Assembly: GCA_036259355.1 (NCBI GenBank)
Contig: DATABY010000090.1
Span: 15,398-79,397, forward strand
DNA length: 64,000 nt
From: JALZDI01 sp036259355
GTDB lineage: Bacteria; Actinomycetota; Actinomycetes; Propionibacteriales; Nocardioidaceae
Direction of reading: 5' to 3'
Under the pieces are notes generated by a model. That model was not told the DNA's origin and made no database searches. It saw only the letters and a program-made list of their open reading frames with translations. Both the position numbers and the translations under genes were made by a program. Below are positions 8,180 through 17,456 of the stretch, in pieces (position 1 is the stretch's first letter; each line of letters starts with the position of its first letter).

Positions 8180-8192
8180 GACGGCCATCACA
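8178..8192 (+). promoter_or_regulatory. Crp/GlxR-type binding site before DUF485-actP
   Basis: GTGA-CGGCCA-TCACA matches the TGTGA-N6-TCACA consensus in nine of ten positions; only the first T is C. It lies 40 bp before the DUF485 start. A Crp gene is present at 18286 in this same window. In corynebacteria the Crp homologue GlxR controls acetate genes, which supports the call. The overlap with the putative -10 would suggest repression unless the true promoter lies downstream. Confidence 0.6.
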
Positions 8193-8193
8193 C

Positions 8194-8235
8194 ATGGCTG
8201 ACCCGCAGTCATCCCTGTCCGCAAGAGTGAGGTGA
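8194..8235 (+). CDS. 13-codon upstream ORF coupled to DUF485
   Basis: The peptide MADPQSSLSARVR ends in a TGA that overlaps the GTG of the DUF485 gene (GTGA at 8232). It begins 2 nt after the Crp-type box. It may couple translation or be a leader; it could also be chance. Confidence 0.3.
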   Translation: MADPQSSLSARVR

Positions 8236-8579
8236 CCGCCGTGGCGGAGGAGATCTCGCCCACCCAGCACCGCGTGTACGAACGCGTCCATGCCAGCGCG
8301 GAGTTCCAGGAACTGCGCAAGCGCTATCTCGGCTTCGCCATTCCCGCGACCGTCGCGTTCATGGTCTGGTACCTGCTGTTCGTGTTCATGAGCAACTGGG
8401 CGACCGGCTTCATGAACACGAAGGTCTTCGGCAACATCAACGTCGCCCTGATCTTCGGACTGCTGCAGTTCCTGTCGACCTTCGGCATCGCCTGGCTGTA
8501 CGCCCGGCACGCCAACAAGCATCTCGACCCGGTCGCGGGCAAGCTGCAGCGCGAGTACGAGGAGGAGATCGGCAGATGA
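8232..8579 (+). CDS. DUF485 membrane protein, symporter small subunit
   Basis: A 115-residue protein of the DUF485 family (E. coli YjcH). It has a short cytosolic N-terminus and two membrane helices with the family pattern FAIPATVAFMVWYLLFVFM and a second helix ending in YARHAN. Family members are encoded with acetate symporters, as here, where the stop overlaps the actP start (ATGA at 8576). The GTG at 8232 overlaps the stop of a short upstream ORF. A second GTG at 8241 has a better spaced GAGG (8229-8232) and could be the true start. Confidence 0.85.
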   Translation: MTAVAEEISPTQHRVYERVHASAEFQELRKRYLGFAIPATVAFMVWYLLFVFMSNWATGFMNTKVFGNINVALIFGLLQFLSTFGIAWLYARHANKHLDPVAGKLQREYEEEIGR

Positions 8580-10171
8580 GCGACCAGGTCCTGACCTCAG
8601 TCCTCTTCCTGGTCGTCGTCGCGATCACGATCGGCGTCACCATCTGGGCGAGTCGCCAGACGTCGGGCACGACCGACTACTACTCCGGTGGGCGCTCGTT
8701 CAGCGGTGTGCAGAACGGCCTGGCGATCTCCGGCGACTACATGTCCGCCGCCTCGTTCCTCGGCATCTCGGGCCTCATCGCTCTCGGCGGCATGGACGGC
8801 TTCATCTACTCGATCGGCTTCCTCGTCGCCTGGCTGGTGGCGCTGATGCTGGTCGCGGAGCTGCTGCGAAACTCCGGCCGCTACACCATGGCCGACCAGC
8901 TGGCCTACCGGATGCGCCAGCGCCCCGTGCGCATGGCCGCCGCGACCTCGACGGTCGCCGTCTCGATCTTCTACCTGCTGGCGCAGATGGTCGGCGCCGG
9001 CACCCTCGTCGCCCTGCTGCTCGGCGTGGACAGCGGCGTGCTCAAGAACGCCACGATCGCCGTCGTCGGCCTGCTGATGATCTTCTACGTCACCGTCGGC
9101 GGCATGAAGGGGACCACCTGGGTGCAGATCGTCAAGGCGGTGCTGCTGATGAGCGGCACGGTCCTGGTCACCGTGCTGGTGATGGCGCAGTTCGGCTTCA
9201 ACCTCTCCGAGCTGCTCGGGGCGGCCGCCAGCAACTCCGGTCAGGGCGACGCGTTCCTGCAGCCGGGTCTGGTGTACGGCGCGGACCTGACCACCAAGAT
9301 CGACTTCATCAGCCTTGCCCTCGCGCTGGTCCTCGGCACCGCCGGGCTGCCGCACATCCTCATCCGCTTCTACACCGTCCCGACCAGCCGGGATGCGCGC
9401 AAGTCGGTGCTGTGGGCGATCACGCTCATCGGCGCCTTCTACCTGATGACGCTGGCGCTGGGATTCGGTGCGGCGGCCCTGCTCGACACCAGCACGCTGG
9501 ACTCGTCGGGCAACCTCGCCTCTCCACGGCTCGCGGAGGCGGTCGGCGGCGGCGAGGGCTCGGTCGGGGGCGCGGTACTGCTGGCGCTGATCTCCGCGGT
9601 CGCGTTCGCAACCATCCTCGCGGTCGTCGCCGGGCTGACCCTCACGTCGGCGTCGTCGGTGGCGCACGACATCTACGCCAACGTGATCAAGAAGGGCGCG
9701 GTCACCGAGAAGCAGGAGGTCCGCGTCGCGCGGATCGCCGCGTTCGGGATCGGGGCCGTCGCGATCGTGCTGTCGATCTTCGCGCAGAACCTCAACATCG
9801 CGTTCCTGGTCGCGCTGGCCTTCGCGGTCGCGGCCTCGGGCAACGTGCCGGCACTGATCTACAACCTGTTCTGGCGCCGGTTCAACACCCGCGGCGCGGT
9901 GTGGGCGATCTACGGCGGCCTGGCCACCGCGGTGGTGCTGGTGTTCTTCTCCCCCGTGGTCTCGGGGGCTGAGGACGCCATGGTGCCGGGCGCCGACTGG
10001 TCGCTGTTCCCGCTGGCGAACCCGGGCATCATCTCGATCCCGGCCGGGTTCCTCTTCGGCTGGCTCGGCACGATCACGTCGCGGCCGGAGGCGGAGGCCG
10101 ACGCGAAGTACGACGAGCTGGAGGTGCGCGCGCTGACCGGCGCGGGCGCCGAGAAGGCGGTCGTGCACTGA
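8576..10171 (+). CDS. actP: cation/acetate symporter ActP
   Basis: A 531-residue symporter of the SSS family with about 13 membrane helices, importing acetate and related short-chain acids with a cation. Typical stretches are SGDYMSAASFLG near the N-terminus, GGMKGTTWVQIVKA mid-protein and LPHILIRFYTVP. The DUF485 partner is directly upstream with a 4-nt overlap and acetyl-CoA synthetase follows, which mirrors the acs-yjcH-actP group of E. coli. A 12-bp hairpin ends the transcript before acsA. The Crp-type box at 8178 may control it. Confidence 0.88.
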   Translation: MSDQVLTSVLFLVVVAITIGVTIWASRQTSGTTDYYSGGRSFSGVQNGLAISGDYMSAASFLGISGLIALGGMDGFIYSIGFLVAWLVALMLVAELLRNSGRYTMADQLAYRMRQRPVRMAAATSTVAVSIFYLLAQMVGAGTLVALLLGVDSGVLKNATIAVVGLLMIFYVTVGGMKGTTWVQIVKAVLLMSGTVLVTVLVMAQFGFNLSELLGAAASNSGQGDAFLQPGLVYGADLTTKIDFISLALALVLGTAGLPHILIRFYTVPTSRDARKSVLWAITLIGAFYLMTLALGFGAAALLDTSTLDSSGNLASPRLAEAVGGGEGSVGGAVLLALISAVAFATILAVVAGLTLTSASSVAHDIYANVIKKGAVTEKQEVRVARIAAFGIGAVAIVLSIFAQNLNIAFLVALAFAVAASGNVPALIYNLFWRRFNTRGAVWAIYGGLATAVVLVFFSPVVSGAEDAMVPGADWSLFPLANPGIISIPAGFLFGWLGTITSRPEAEADAKYDELEVRALTGAGAEKAVVH

Positions 10172-10185
10172 CCGTCTCCCCCGGC

Positions 10186-10226
10186 CACCGCCCGGCCGCG
10201 AGCTCACCCCTCGTGGCCGGGCGGTG
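10186..10226 (+). terminator. terminator hairpin between actP and acsA
   Basis: CACCGCCCGGCC (10186-10197) pairs perfectly with GGCCGGGCGGTG (10215-10226) across a 17-nt loop, 15 nt after the actP stop. A short TT follows. It separates actP from the acsA promoter. Confidence 0.7.
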
Positions 10227-10233
10227 TTCCACC

Positions 10234-10239
10234 TATCGT
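10234..10239 (+). promoter_or_regulatory. -10 of acsA
   Basis: TATCGT lies 74 nt before the acsA GTG, so this gene should have a real 5' leader of roughly 65-70 nt, unlike many neighbours. The leader ends in a good GAGGAG ribosome site (10303-10308). Confidence 0.5.
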
Positions 10240-10291
10240 GGGGCCCACGGGTGAACACCGCGTGGGCACCGGCCCACCCCTTTGGGCCCAC
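10238..10291 (+). repeat. GGGCCCAC repeats in the acsA leader
   Basis: GGGCCCAC occurs at 10241-10248 and again at 10284-10291, 43 bp apart (about four helix turns). Between them GTGGGC-ACCG-GCCCAC (10262-10277) forms a perfect 6-bp hairpin. The first copy is part of the near-palindrome GTGGGGCCCAC (10238-10248) directly after the -10. This could be an operator or a folded leader. Confidence 0.45.
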
Positions 10292-10313
10292 CGCACTTCG
10301 TCGAGGAGAGATC

Positions 10314-12278
<1,965 letters not shown>

Positions 12279-12279
12279 G

Positions 12280-13464
12280 TCAGCCCGACCGCGGGCGGCG
12301 CGCGATCAGGAAGTAGACGACCGGAAACACCGCGAGCAGCAGGCACAGCAGCAGCTTCGCGCCCGGCGACCACGGCAGCGTGGGCTGCTCGAAGTCCCGG
12401 GACGGCGCGCGCAGCAGGTCCGTGGCCACCGACACGGTCGAGGTGCCGACCCAGTTGTCGCCCAGTGTCGGGAACTGCATGTAGTCCCGCAGCGTGTCGT
12501 CCCGGAGCGACAGCACCATCGCCTGCTCGATCCGACCGGTCTCGGGCCGCAGGCCGGTGAGGACAGCGTGGTCGCGGCCGGCCCAGCCCAGGAAGCGGTC
12601 GATGACCAGCCCTTCGGGGTTCTCCTCGGCGACCTGGGCACCGGCCCGCGTGCTGGCCGGTACGGCGGCGTGCGCGACCCTCAGCACGGTGTGCCGCGGG
12701 TCGGCGATCTCCCGGGTGCCGGCGAGGTCTCCGGCGGCGTTCCACTGTGGCCGCTGCACGGCACCCAGCGGCGCGGGGGTACGTCGGACGGCGCCAGTGG
12801 CGACCTCGACCGCGGTGAGCGCGTCCGCGCTCGCGACGCTGACCCACTCCCCGTCGACGGTCCAGGCCGGCGCGGACGACTCCTGGCCGCCGGCCAGCGG
12901 CAGCGTCCGGACCGTGCCGCTCGCCACGGTCAACAACCGCACCGGTCCCGTCCCGACCGCAAGGCGGGCCGACTCCGGTGACCACACCAGCGGGGTGGCG
13001 GCCTCGACGCCCGGCACGGCATGCCGGCGGGTCTCACCGGTCATCAGGTCATAGAGCGCGACCGCACCTTGGCGCGACCACGCCAGCTTCGTGCCCGCCG
13101 GCCCCAGCCACAGCTGCTCGACGGAGTCGTCGAGGTGCGGTGCGACGATCCGGTGGTAGTCCCCCGTCCGCGCCGACACGGCGTACCAGGGGTTCGCCGC
13201 CTCGCCGGAGAACCCCTCCAGCGCACTGCGGCCCCGGAACACCAGGCTCACGGGCCCGGGCGGTCCCCACGCGTCGGTCGCAGGCGCGTACGGCGGAGGG
13301 TCGTAGACCTGTGCGGGAAGCGCCAGCACCTCGGACACGGAGACCGGCGACACGTCCTGCGAGCGCTGGTAGGCCGGCAGGCCCTCCTGCCACGCCACGA
13401 ACGCCGTCACGCCGACGAGAAGCGACGCCCCCAGCATGGACACGACACGCTTCGCCCCGCGCAA
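12280..13464 (-). CDS. membrane-anchored beta-propeller-like protein, unknown function
   Basis: A protein of about 394 residues with one N-terminal membrane helix (MLGASLLVGVTAFVAW), a long extracytoplasmic region with repeated WSPES.LAVGTG-type strands that resemble TolB/WD40 beta-propeller blades, and a C-terminal helix (LLLCLLLAVFPVVYFLI) followed by a basic tail. The stop is 1 bp from the convergent acsA end. The start is uncertain: TTG at 13464 places Arg/Lys residues before the first helix; GTG 13443 and ATG 13437 are alternatives. The position corresponds to the gap between acs and the holin-like gene in mycobacteria, where another protein (a protease) is found. Confidence 0.6.
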   Translation of the reverse strand: MRGAKRVVSMLGASLLVGVTAFVAWQEGLPAYQRSQDVSPVSVSEVLALPAQVYDPPPYAPATDAWGPPGPVSLVFRGRSALEGFSGEAANPWYAVSARTGDYHRIVAPHLDDSVEQLWLGPAGTKLAWSRQGAVALYDLMTGETRRHAVPGVEAATPLVWSPESARLAVGTGPVRLLTVASGTVRTLPLAGGQESSAPAWTVDGEWVSVASADALTAVEVATGAVRRTPAPLGAVQRPQWNAAGDLAGTREIADPRHTVLRVAHAAVPASTRAGAQVAEENPEGLVIDRFLGWAGRDHAVLTGLRPETGRIEQAMVLSLRDDTLRDYMQFPTLGDNWVGTSTVSVATDLLRAPSRDFEQPTLPWSPGAKLLLCLLLAVFPVVYFLIARRPRSG

Positions 13465-13611
13465 ACCCCTACCCCCATCACCGCTGGCCTCCGGTGTCGG
13501 CCTCGGCGGACCAGGATATCGCCGCTCCTGCGCTCCCGCCGCGGAATTTCGCAGGGGCCTCCGTCGCCGGACGAGGCGTGGCCGGTGCGGCCCCGAGCCC
13601 GGCGCCTCGTC

Positions 13612-13676
13612 TAGGGTCGTACCCAATGACGACCCCTGGCGTGCCCCGGCGGGCGCCCTCGAGGAGGAGCACATGA
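13612..13676 (+). CDS. leaderless 16-codon ORF before the holin-like gene
   Basis: TAGGGT (13612-13617) lies 8 nt before an ATG at 13626 that opens a 16-residue ORF (MTTPGVPRRAPSRRST). Its TGA (13674-13676) overlaps the ATG of the holin-like gene. The GAGGAGGAG ribosome site of the next gene lies inside this ORF. It fits a leaderless leader peptide coupled to the main gene. Confidence 0.45.
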
Positions 13677-14077
13677 CGACCACGGACGAACGCGTCGACG
13701 AGCCGACGATCGGCCGCCTCGTCGCCGACGCCAGCCGCGACATCTCCAGCCTGGTACGCGGTGAGATCGCCCTGGCCAAGTCCGAGCTCAAGGTGAGCGT
13801 GCGCGCCGGTGGCATCGGCGCCGGCCTGCTGGGCGCCGCCGCCTTCCTCGGGCTGCTCGCGATCGTCCTCCTGTCGATCTCGATCGCCTACTTCATCGAC
13901 ATGATCCCCGGCATCAACAGCGCGGTGGCGTTCCTCATCGTGTTCGGGCTGTACGTCGTGGTCGCAGCCGTTCTCGGCCTCGTCGGCGTGAAGAAGATCA
14001 AGCAGGTCGGTCCGCCGGAGCGGGCGATCGCGCAGGCCCAGAAGAGCAAGGAGATCCTGGGCAAGGACCACTCCTGA
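13673..14077 (+). CDS. holin-like / DUF1469 membrane protein
   Basis: A 134-residue protein with an amphipathic N-terminal region (DISSLVRGEIALAKSELK) and two long membrane helices (about residues 45-72 and 80-105), ending in a Lys-rich cytosolic tail. This matches the actinobacterial 'phage holin family' or DUF1469 type and the position of Rv3669. No lytic role is implied; the true function is unknown. The ATG has GAGGAGGAG just upstream. The ephE-like gene starts 3 bp after the stop, so the two form an operon. Confidence 0.75.
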   Translation: MTTTDERVDEPTIGRLVADASRDISSLVRGEIALAKSELKVSVRAGGIGAGLLGAAAFLGLLAIVLLSISIAYFIDMIPGINSAVAFLIVFGLYVVVAAVLGLVGVKKIKQVGPPERAIAQAQKSKEILGKDHS

Positions 14078-14080
14078 TCC

Positions 14081-14968
14081 TTGGACGCCACCGTTGAGGT
14101 GCCCGGCCCCTGGGTGCACCGCCACGTCGCCGCCAACGGGGCCCGGTTCCACGTGGCCGAGTGCGGCAGCGGGCCGCTGATCCTGCTCCTGCACGGCTTT
14201 CCCGAGTTCTGGTGGACGTGGCGCGACCAGCTGCCGGCTCTCGCCGACCACGGCTTCCGCGCGGTGGCGATGGACCTGCGCGGCTACGGCAGCAGCGACA
14301 AGACGCCACGCGGCTACGACCCCACGACGCTCGCCCGCGACGTGGTCGGGGTGATCCGCTCGCTCGGCGCACCGGACGCGGTGCTGGTGGGTCAGGGCTG
14401 GGGCGGCTACATCGCCTGGGCGGTCGCGACCATGCACGCCGACCGGGTGCGCGGCGTCGTGCCGGTGGCGGCGGCGCATCCGCTGCGGGTGAACACGCTG
14501 CTGCGGAGCCGTCGGCTGGGCCGCCATCTGCTGGGGATGCAGACGCCGTGGGTCCCGGAGCGCAAGGTGGCCGCCCACGGCGCGGCGTACGTCGAGGCGC
14601 TGCTGCGCGACTGGTCGGGGCCCTCATCGTCGTTCCCCACCGCGGAGCAGGCGCGTCGCTACCGGGCCGCGATGTCGCTGTGGCCGTCACCGCACTGCGC
14701 GTTGGAGTACCACCGGTGGGTGGTCCGGTCGCGCCTGCGGACCGACGGCCGCCGGTTCGCCGCCGCGATGCGCTCTCCGGTGCGAGCGCCGGTGCTGCAG
14801 GTCATGGGCGGCCAGGACACCGTCATCCCGCGCGCAGCGGCGACGCGGCTCCCGTCCTCCCTGGTCACGGGACCGCGCGAGCTCGCCGTACTCGACGGCG
14901 CCGGCCACTTCCCGCACGAGGAGTGTCCCGACGAGTTCAACGCGACCCTGCTCCACTGGCTCCGCTGA
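14081..14968 (+). CDS. EphE-like alpha/beta hydrolase lacking the nucleophile
   Basis: A 295-residue alpha/beta hydrolase fold protein in the epoxide hydrolase branch, syntenic with mycobacterial ephE. The oxyanion-hole HGFPE (residues 38-42), an acid Asp246 and the catalytic-type His276 are present. The nucleophile elbow reads VGQGWGG (103-109), so Gly106 occupies the place of the Asp (or Ser) nucleophile, and a normal ester-forming hydrolase mechanism is not possible. It may bind rather than hydrolyse a ligand. The TTG start 3 bp after the previous stop has GGATC-type weak ribosome sequence only. The following marP operon is convergent. Confidence 0.75.
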   Translation: MDATVEVPGPWVHRHVAANGARFHVAECGSGPLILLLHGFPEFWWTWRDQLPALADHGFRAVAMDLRGYGSSDKTPRGYDPTTLARDVVGVIRSLGAPDAVLVGQGWGGYIAWAVATMHADRVRGVVPVAAAHPLRVNTLLRSRRLGRHLLGMQTPWVPERKVAAHGAAYVEALLRDWSGPSSSFPTAEQARRYRAAMSLWPSPHCALEYHRWVVRSRLRTDGRRFAAAMRSPVRAPVLQVMGGQDTVIPRAAATRLPSSLVTGPRELAVLDGAGHFPHEECPDEFNATLLHWLR

Positions 14969-14974
14969 CGGGAG

Positions 14975-16153
14975 TCAGCTGCTGCACGGGCCCGTGTCGA
15001 CCACGGTGGACGAGCGCCGGCCGGCCCTGGCGTCGCGGGCGACCTGGTCGGCGGTGAGCGCGTAGCCGGTCTGCGGGTCCGACACCGACGCCGCGAAGAT
15101 CACGCCGTAGACCCGCCCGCGGGGCGACACCAGCGGCCCGCCGGAGTTGCCGGGCCGCACCTTCGCGTACAGCGAGAACACCTCGCGGAAGACCTGCCCC
15201 TCGCCGTAGATGTCGGGGCTGCGCAGCCGCTGCTCGGAGCGGATCCTCGCCGGCTCGCCGTGGAACGGCCCGTTGCCGGGATACCCCAGCACCGCCCCGG
15301 CGTCGCCCGACTCGCCGTCGCGCGCGAAGCGCAGGGCCGGCACGTCGAGGTCCTCCACGTCGAGTACGGCGACGTCGAGATCGGGGTCGTACAGCACCAC
15401 CTCGGCCGGCAGCCTCTCCGAGTCGGTGATGACCTCCGGCTCGTCGACCCCCGCGACGACGTGGGCGTTGGTCATCACCCGGCCGGGGGCGTAGACGAAG
15501 CCGGTGCCCTCGGAGCTGCGCGCGCAGGACTCGGCGGTGCCGAGGATCTTCACGACGCTCTGTGCGGTCCGGCGTACCTGCGGGTCGCGCAGCACGCGCC
15601 GGGTCGGCGGGTCGACGCTGATGATGCGTTCGGGGACGAACGGGTCGATGTAACGCGGGAAGATGCTCTGGTCGACCACCGAGTTGAGCGCGTCGAGCAC
15701 GCTGTCGGCGTTGCCGGGCAGCACCCGGTCGACGGCCGACAGCACGCGGGAGGTGGACACCTCCCGGTTGATCGCCGGGATCTCCGCGCCGCTCACCGCC
15801 ACGCCGAGCGCCCAGGCCACCACCAGCGCGGCCGCCCCGGAGAGCGCCGCGCCGCCGACTGCGTCCAGCGCCCGGGCGGGATGCCAGGTGACCCGCCGCC
15901 GCAGCGCGCCGCCGGCGTAGGCGGCGATGGCCTGCCCGACCGTCGCGCACAGCAGCACGCCGCACAGGGCCGCCAGGGACACGGTCAGCGACGGGTCGTA
16001 CCCCTCCAGCACCATCGGCGCGACCCAGATCCCGATCGCGCCGCCGACCAGCAGACCCGCCGTGGCGCAGGCGCCCACGATGAAGCCCTGGCGGTACCCC
16101 GAGAGCGCGTAGGCGACGGCGAAGATCAGCAGCACCACGTCGAGGACGTTCAT
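14975..16153 (-). CDS. marP: MarP-type membrane serine protease
   Basis: A 392-residue protease: four N-terminal membrane helices (about residues 2-120, CvpA-like) and a periplasmic trypsin-like domain with His231 (TNAHVV), Asp260 (DLDVAVLD) and Ser337 (RPGNSGGP). Cys210 and Cys390 sit where M. tuberculosis MarP (Rv3671c) has its activity-controlling disulfide. MarP is needed there for survival in acid and oxidative stress by processing a cell-wall hydrolase. It is the last gene of the nth-tlpA-Nudix-marP operon, starting in a 4-nt ATGA overlap with the Nudix gene. Confidence 0.9.
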   Translation of the reverse strand: MNVLDVVLLIFAVAYALSGYRQGFIVGACATAGLLVGGAIGIWVAPMVLEGYDPSLTVSLAALCGVLLCATVGQAIAAYAGGALRRRVTWHPARALDAVGGAALSGAAALVVAWALGVAVSGAEIPAINREVSTSRVLSAVDRVLPGNADSVLDALNSVVDQSIFPRYIDPFVPERIISVDPPTRRVLRDPQVRRTAQSVVKILGTAESCARSSEGTGFVYAPGRVMTNAHVVAGVDEPEVITDSERLPAEVVLYDPDLDVAVLDVEDLDVPALRFARDGESGDAGAVLGYPGNGPFHGEPARIRSEQRLRSPDIYGEGQVFREVFSLYAKVRPGNSGGPLVSPRGRVYGVIFAASVSDPQTGYALTADQVARDARAGRRSSTVVDTGPCSS

Positions 16154-16827
16154 CGGTGGTCCCGCCAGAGTCGCTCCTCCATGTGCTCAGGGAGCTCGGT
16201 GTAGCGCTCCACGTCCCACGGCTTCTCCCAGCCGACGAACGCGAACAGCCGCGACAGGATCCCGGCCGTGAAGCCCCACACGAACAGGTCGTCGAGCACG
16301 AACGCCGGTCCGACGAAACCCGACGGGTGGCGCAGCGTGTACCGGTTCGCCGGGTCGAGCAGGTCGGCGACCGGCACCCGGTGCACCGAGTGCACCTCGG
16401 CCGGGTCGACGACCGTGATCTCCGAGGGCTCCCGCCACCAGGCCAGCACCGGCGTGACCGCGAAGTTGCCGACCGGCACGTAGAGATCGGGAAGGCGCCC
16501 CGCGACGTCGACGCCGTGCGGGTCGACGCCGGTCTCCTCCTGCGCCTCCCTCAGGGCGGTGTGCTCCGGGCTGCTGTCGCCGGCGTCGCAGGCGCCGCCG
16601 GGGAAGGACACCTGCGCGGCATGCGAGCGCATGTCGTGGGAGCGCTCGGTCAGCAGTACGTCGGGCCCGTCGGCGCCCTCCCCGAACAGCATCAGTACGG
16701 CGGCCTGCCGGGCCGAGCCGTCGGACGGGGGCAGGAAGCTCGACAGATCCGCGCCTCTGATCCCCGCGACGGCCTGGAGGAGCTCCTCCAGCCACGCCGG
16801 CCGGCCGCCGTCCTGGGAGGCGGCCAT
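16150..16827 (-). CDS. CoA-type Nudix pyrophosphatase
   Basis: A 225-residue Nudix hydrolase of the CoA pyrophosphatase group (Rv3672c position), which splits CoA or its derivatives to phosphopantetheine and 3',5'-ADP. The UPF0035 signature LLTERSHDMRSHAAQVSFPGG-like stretch is present (its usual inner Gly is Ala), followed by the Nudix box ending in REAQEETGVD. ATGA overlaps join it to the thioredoxin gene upstream and marP downstream. Confidence 0.85.
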   Translation of the reverse strand: MAASQDGGRPAWLEELLQAVAGIRGADLSSFLPPSDGSARQAAVLMLFGEGADGPDVLLTERSHDMRSHAAQVSFPGGACDAGDSSPEHTALREAQEETGVDPHGVDVAGRLPDLYVPVGNFAVTPVLAWWREPSEITVVDPAEVHSVHRVPVADLLDPANRYTLRHPSGFVGPAFVLDDLFVWGFTAGILSRLFAFVGWEKPWDVERYTELPEHMEERLWRDHR

Positions 16828-17456
16828 CAGACCTGCACCCCCAGCGACTCCTCGACCAGGTCGGCGAGCTGGTCGACGGAGGTGATCTCCAGCGGCAGCT
16901 TCGCGACCACGGCACCGTGGGCGTCGACGAGCACGGTCATCGGCACCGGGTGACGGCCCAGCCCCGCGTCGATCGCCTTGTCGAAGTCCGCCACCTGCGG
17001 GTAGGTCACGCCGGTCTCCTGCAGCAGCTGCAGCGCGGCGCCCGGCCGGGTGTCCTCGAAGTCCACACCGAGCATGAGCAGCTTGCCCTCGGCACGCTCG
17101 TAGAAGTCCTGCAGCACGGGCAGCTCGTCGCGGCAGGGCGTGCACCACGACGCCCACAGGTTGATCACCATCGGCCGGCCGCGCAGGCCGGCAAGGTGCA
17201 CCGGCCTCCCCCCACCCAGGCAGGGCAGGGTGACGTCGGGCAGCCCGCCCTCTGCCGCCGCGCGGCCGGGGTCGGAGGCGGGGCACGGCTGGATGCCCGT
17301 CGCCTGCTTCTGCCGGCGCAGCGCCGGCGTGTCGACGTCGACGCTGGACGACGGAAGCCGGTCGCCGGCGAACGCGTCCTCGGGCGGCCCGGGCTCCTCT
17401 GCGCAGCCGACGACGAGGAGGGCGACCGCCGCGGCAAGGACGACGAGCCGACTCAC
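16827..17456 (-). CDS. TlpA/ResA-like lipoprotein thioredoxin
   Basis: A 209-residue lipoprotein. The signal peptide ends in the lipobox LVVGC with Cys18 as the lipidation site. The thioredoxin domain (about 70-205) has WASWCTPCRDELP with active Cys105 and Cys108. It would reduce or exchange disulfides outside the membrane, possibly including the MarP disulfide encoded in the same operon (inference). It starts with GTG in a 4-nt overlap with the nth stop and ends in an ATGA overlap with the Nudix gene. Confidence 0.87.
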   Translation of the reverse strand: MSRLVVLAAAVALLVVGCAEEPGPPEDAFAGDRLPSSSVDVDTPALRRQKQATGIQPCPASDPGRAAAEGGLPDVTLPCLGGGRPVHLAGLRGRPMVINLWASWCTPCRDELPVLQDFYERAEGKLLMLGVDFEDTRPGAALQLLQETGVTYPQVADFDKAIDAGLGRHPVPMTVLVDAHGAVVAKLPLEITSVDQLADLVEESLGVQV

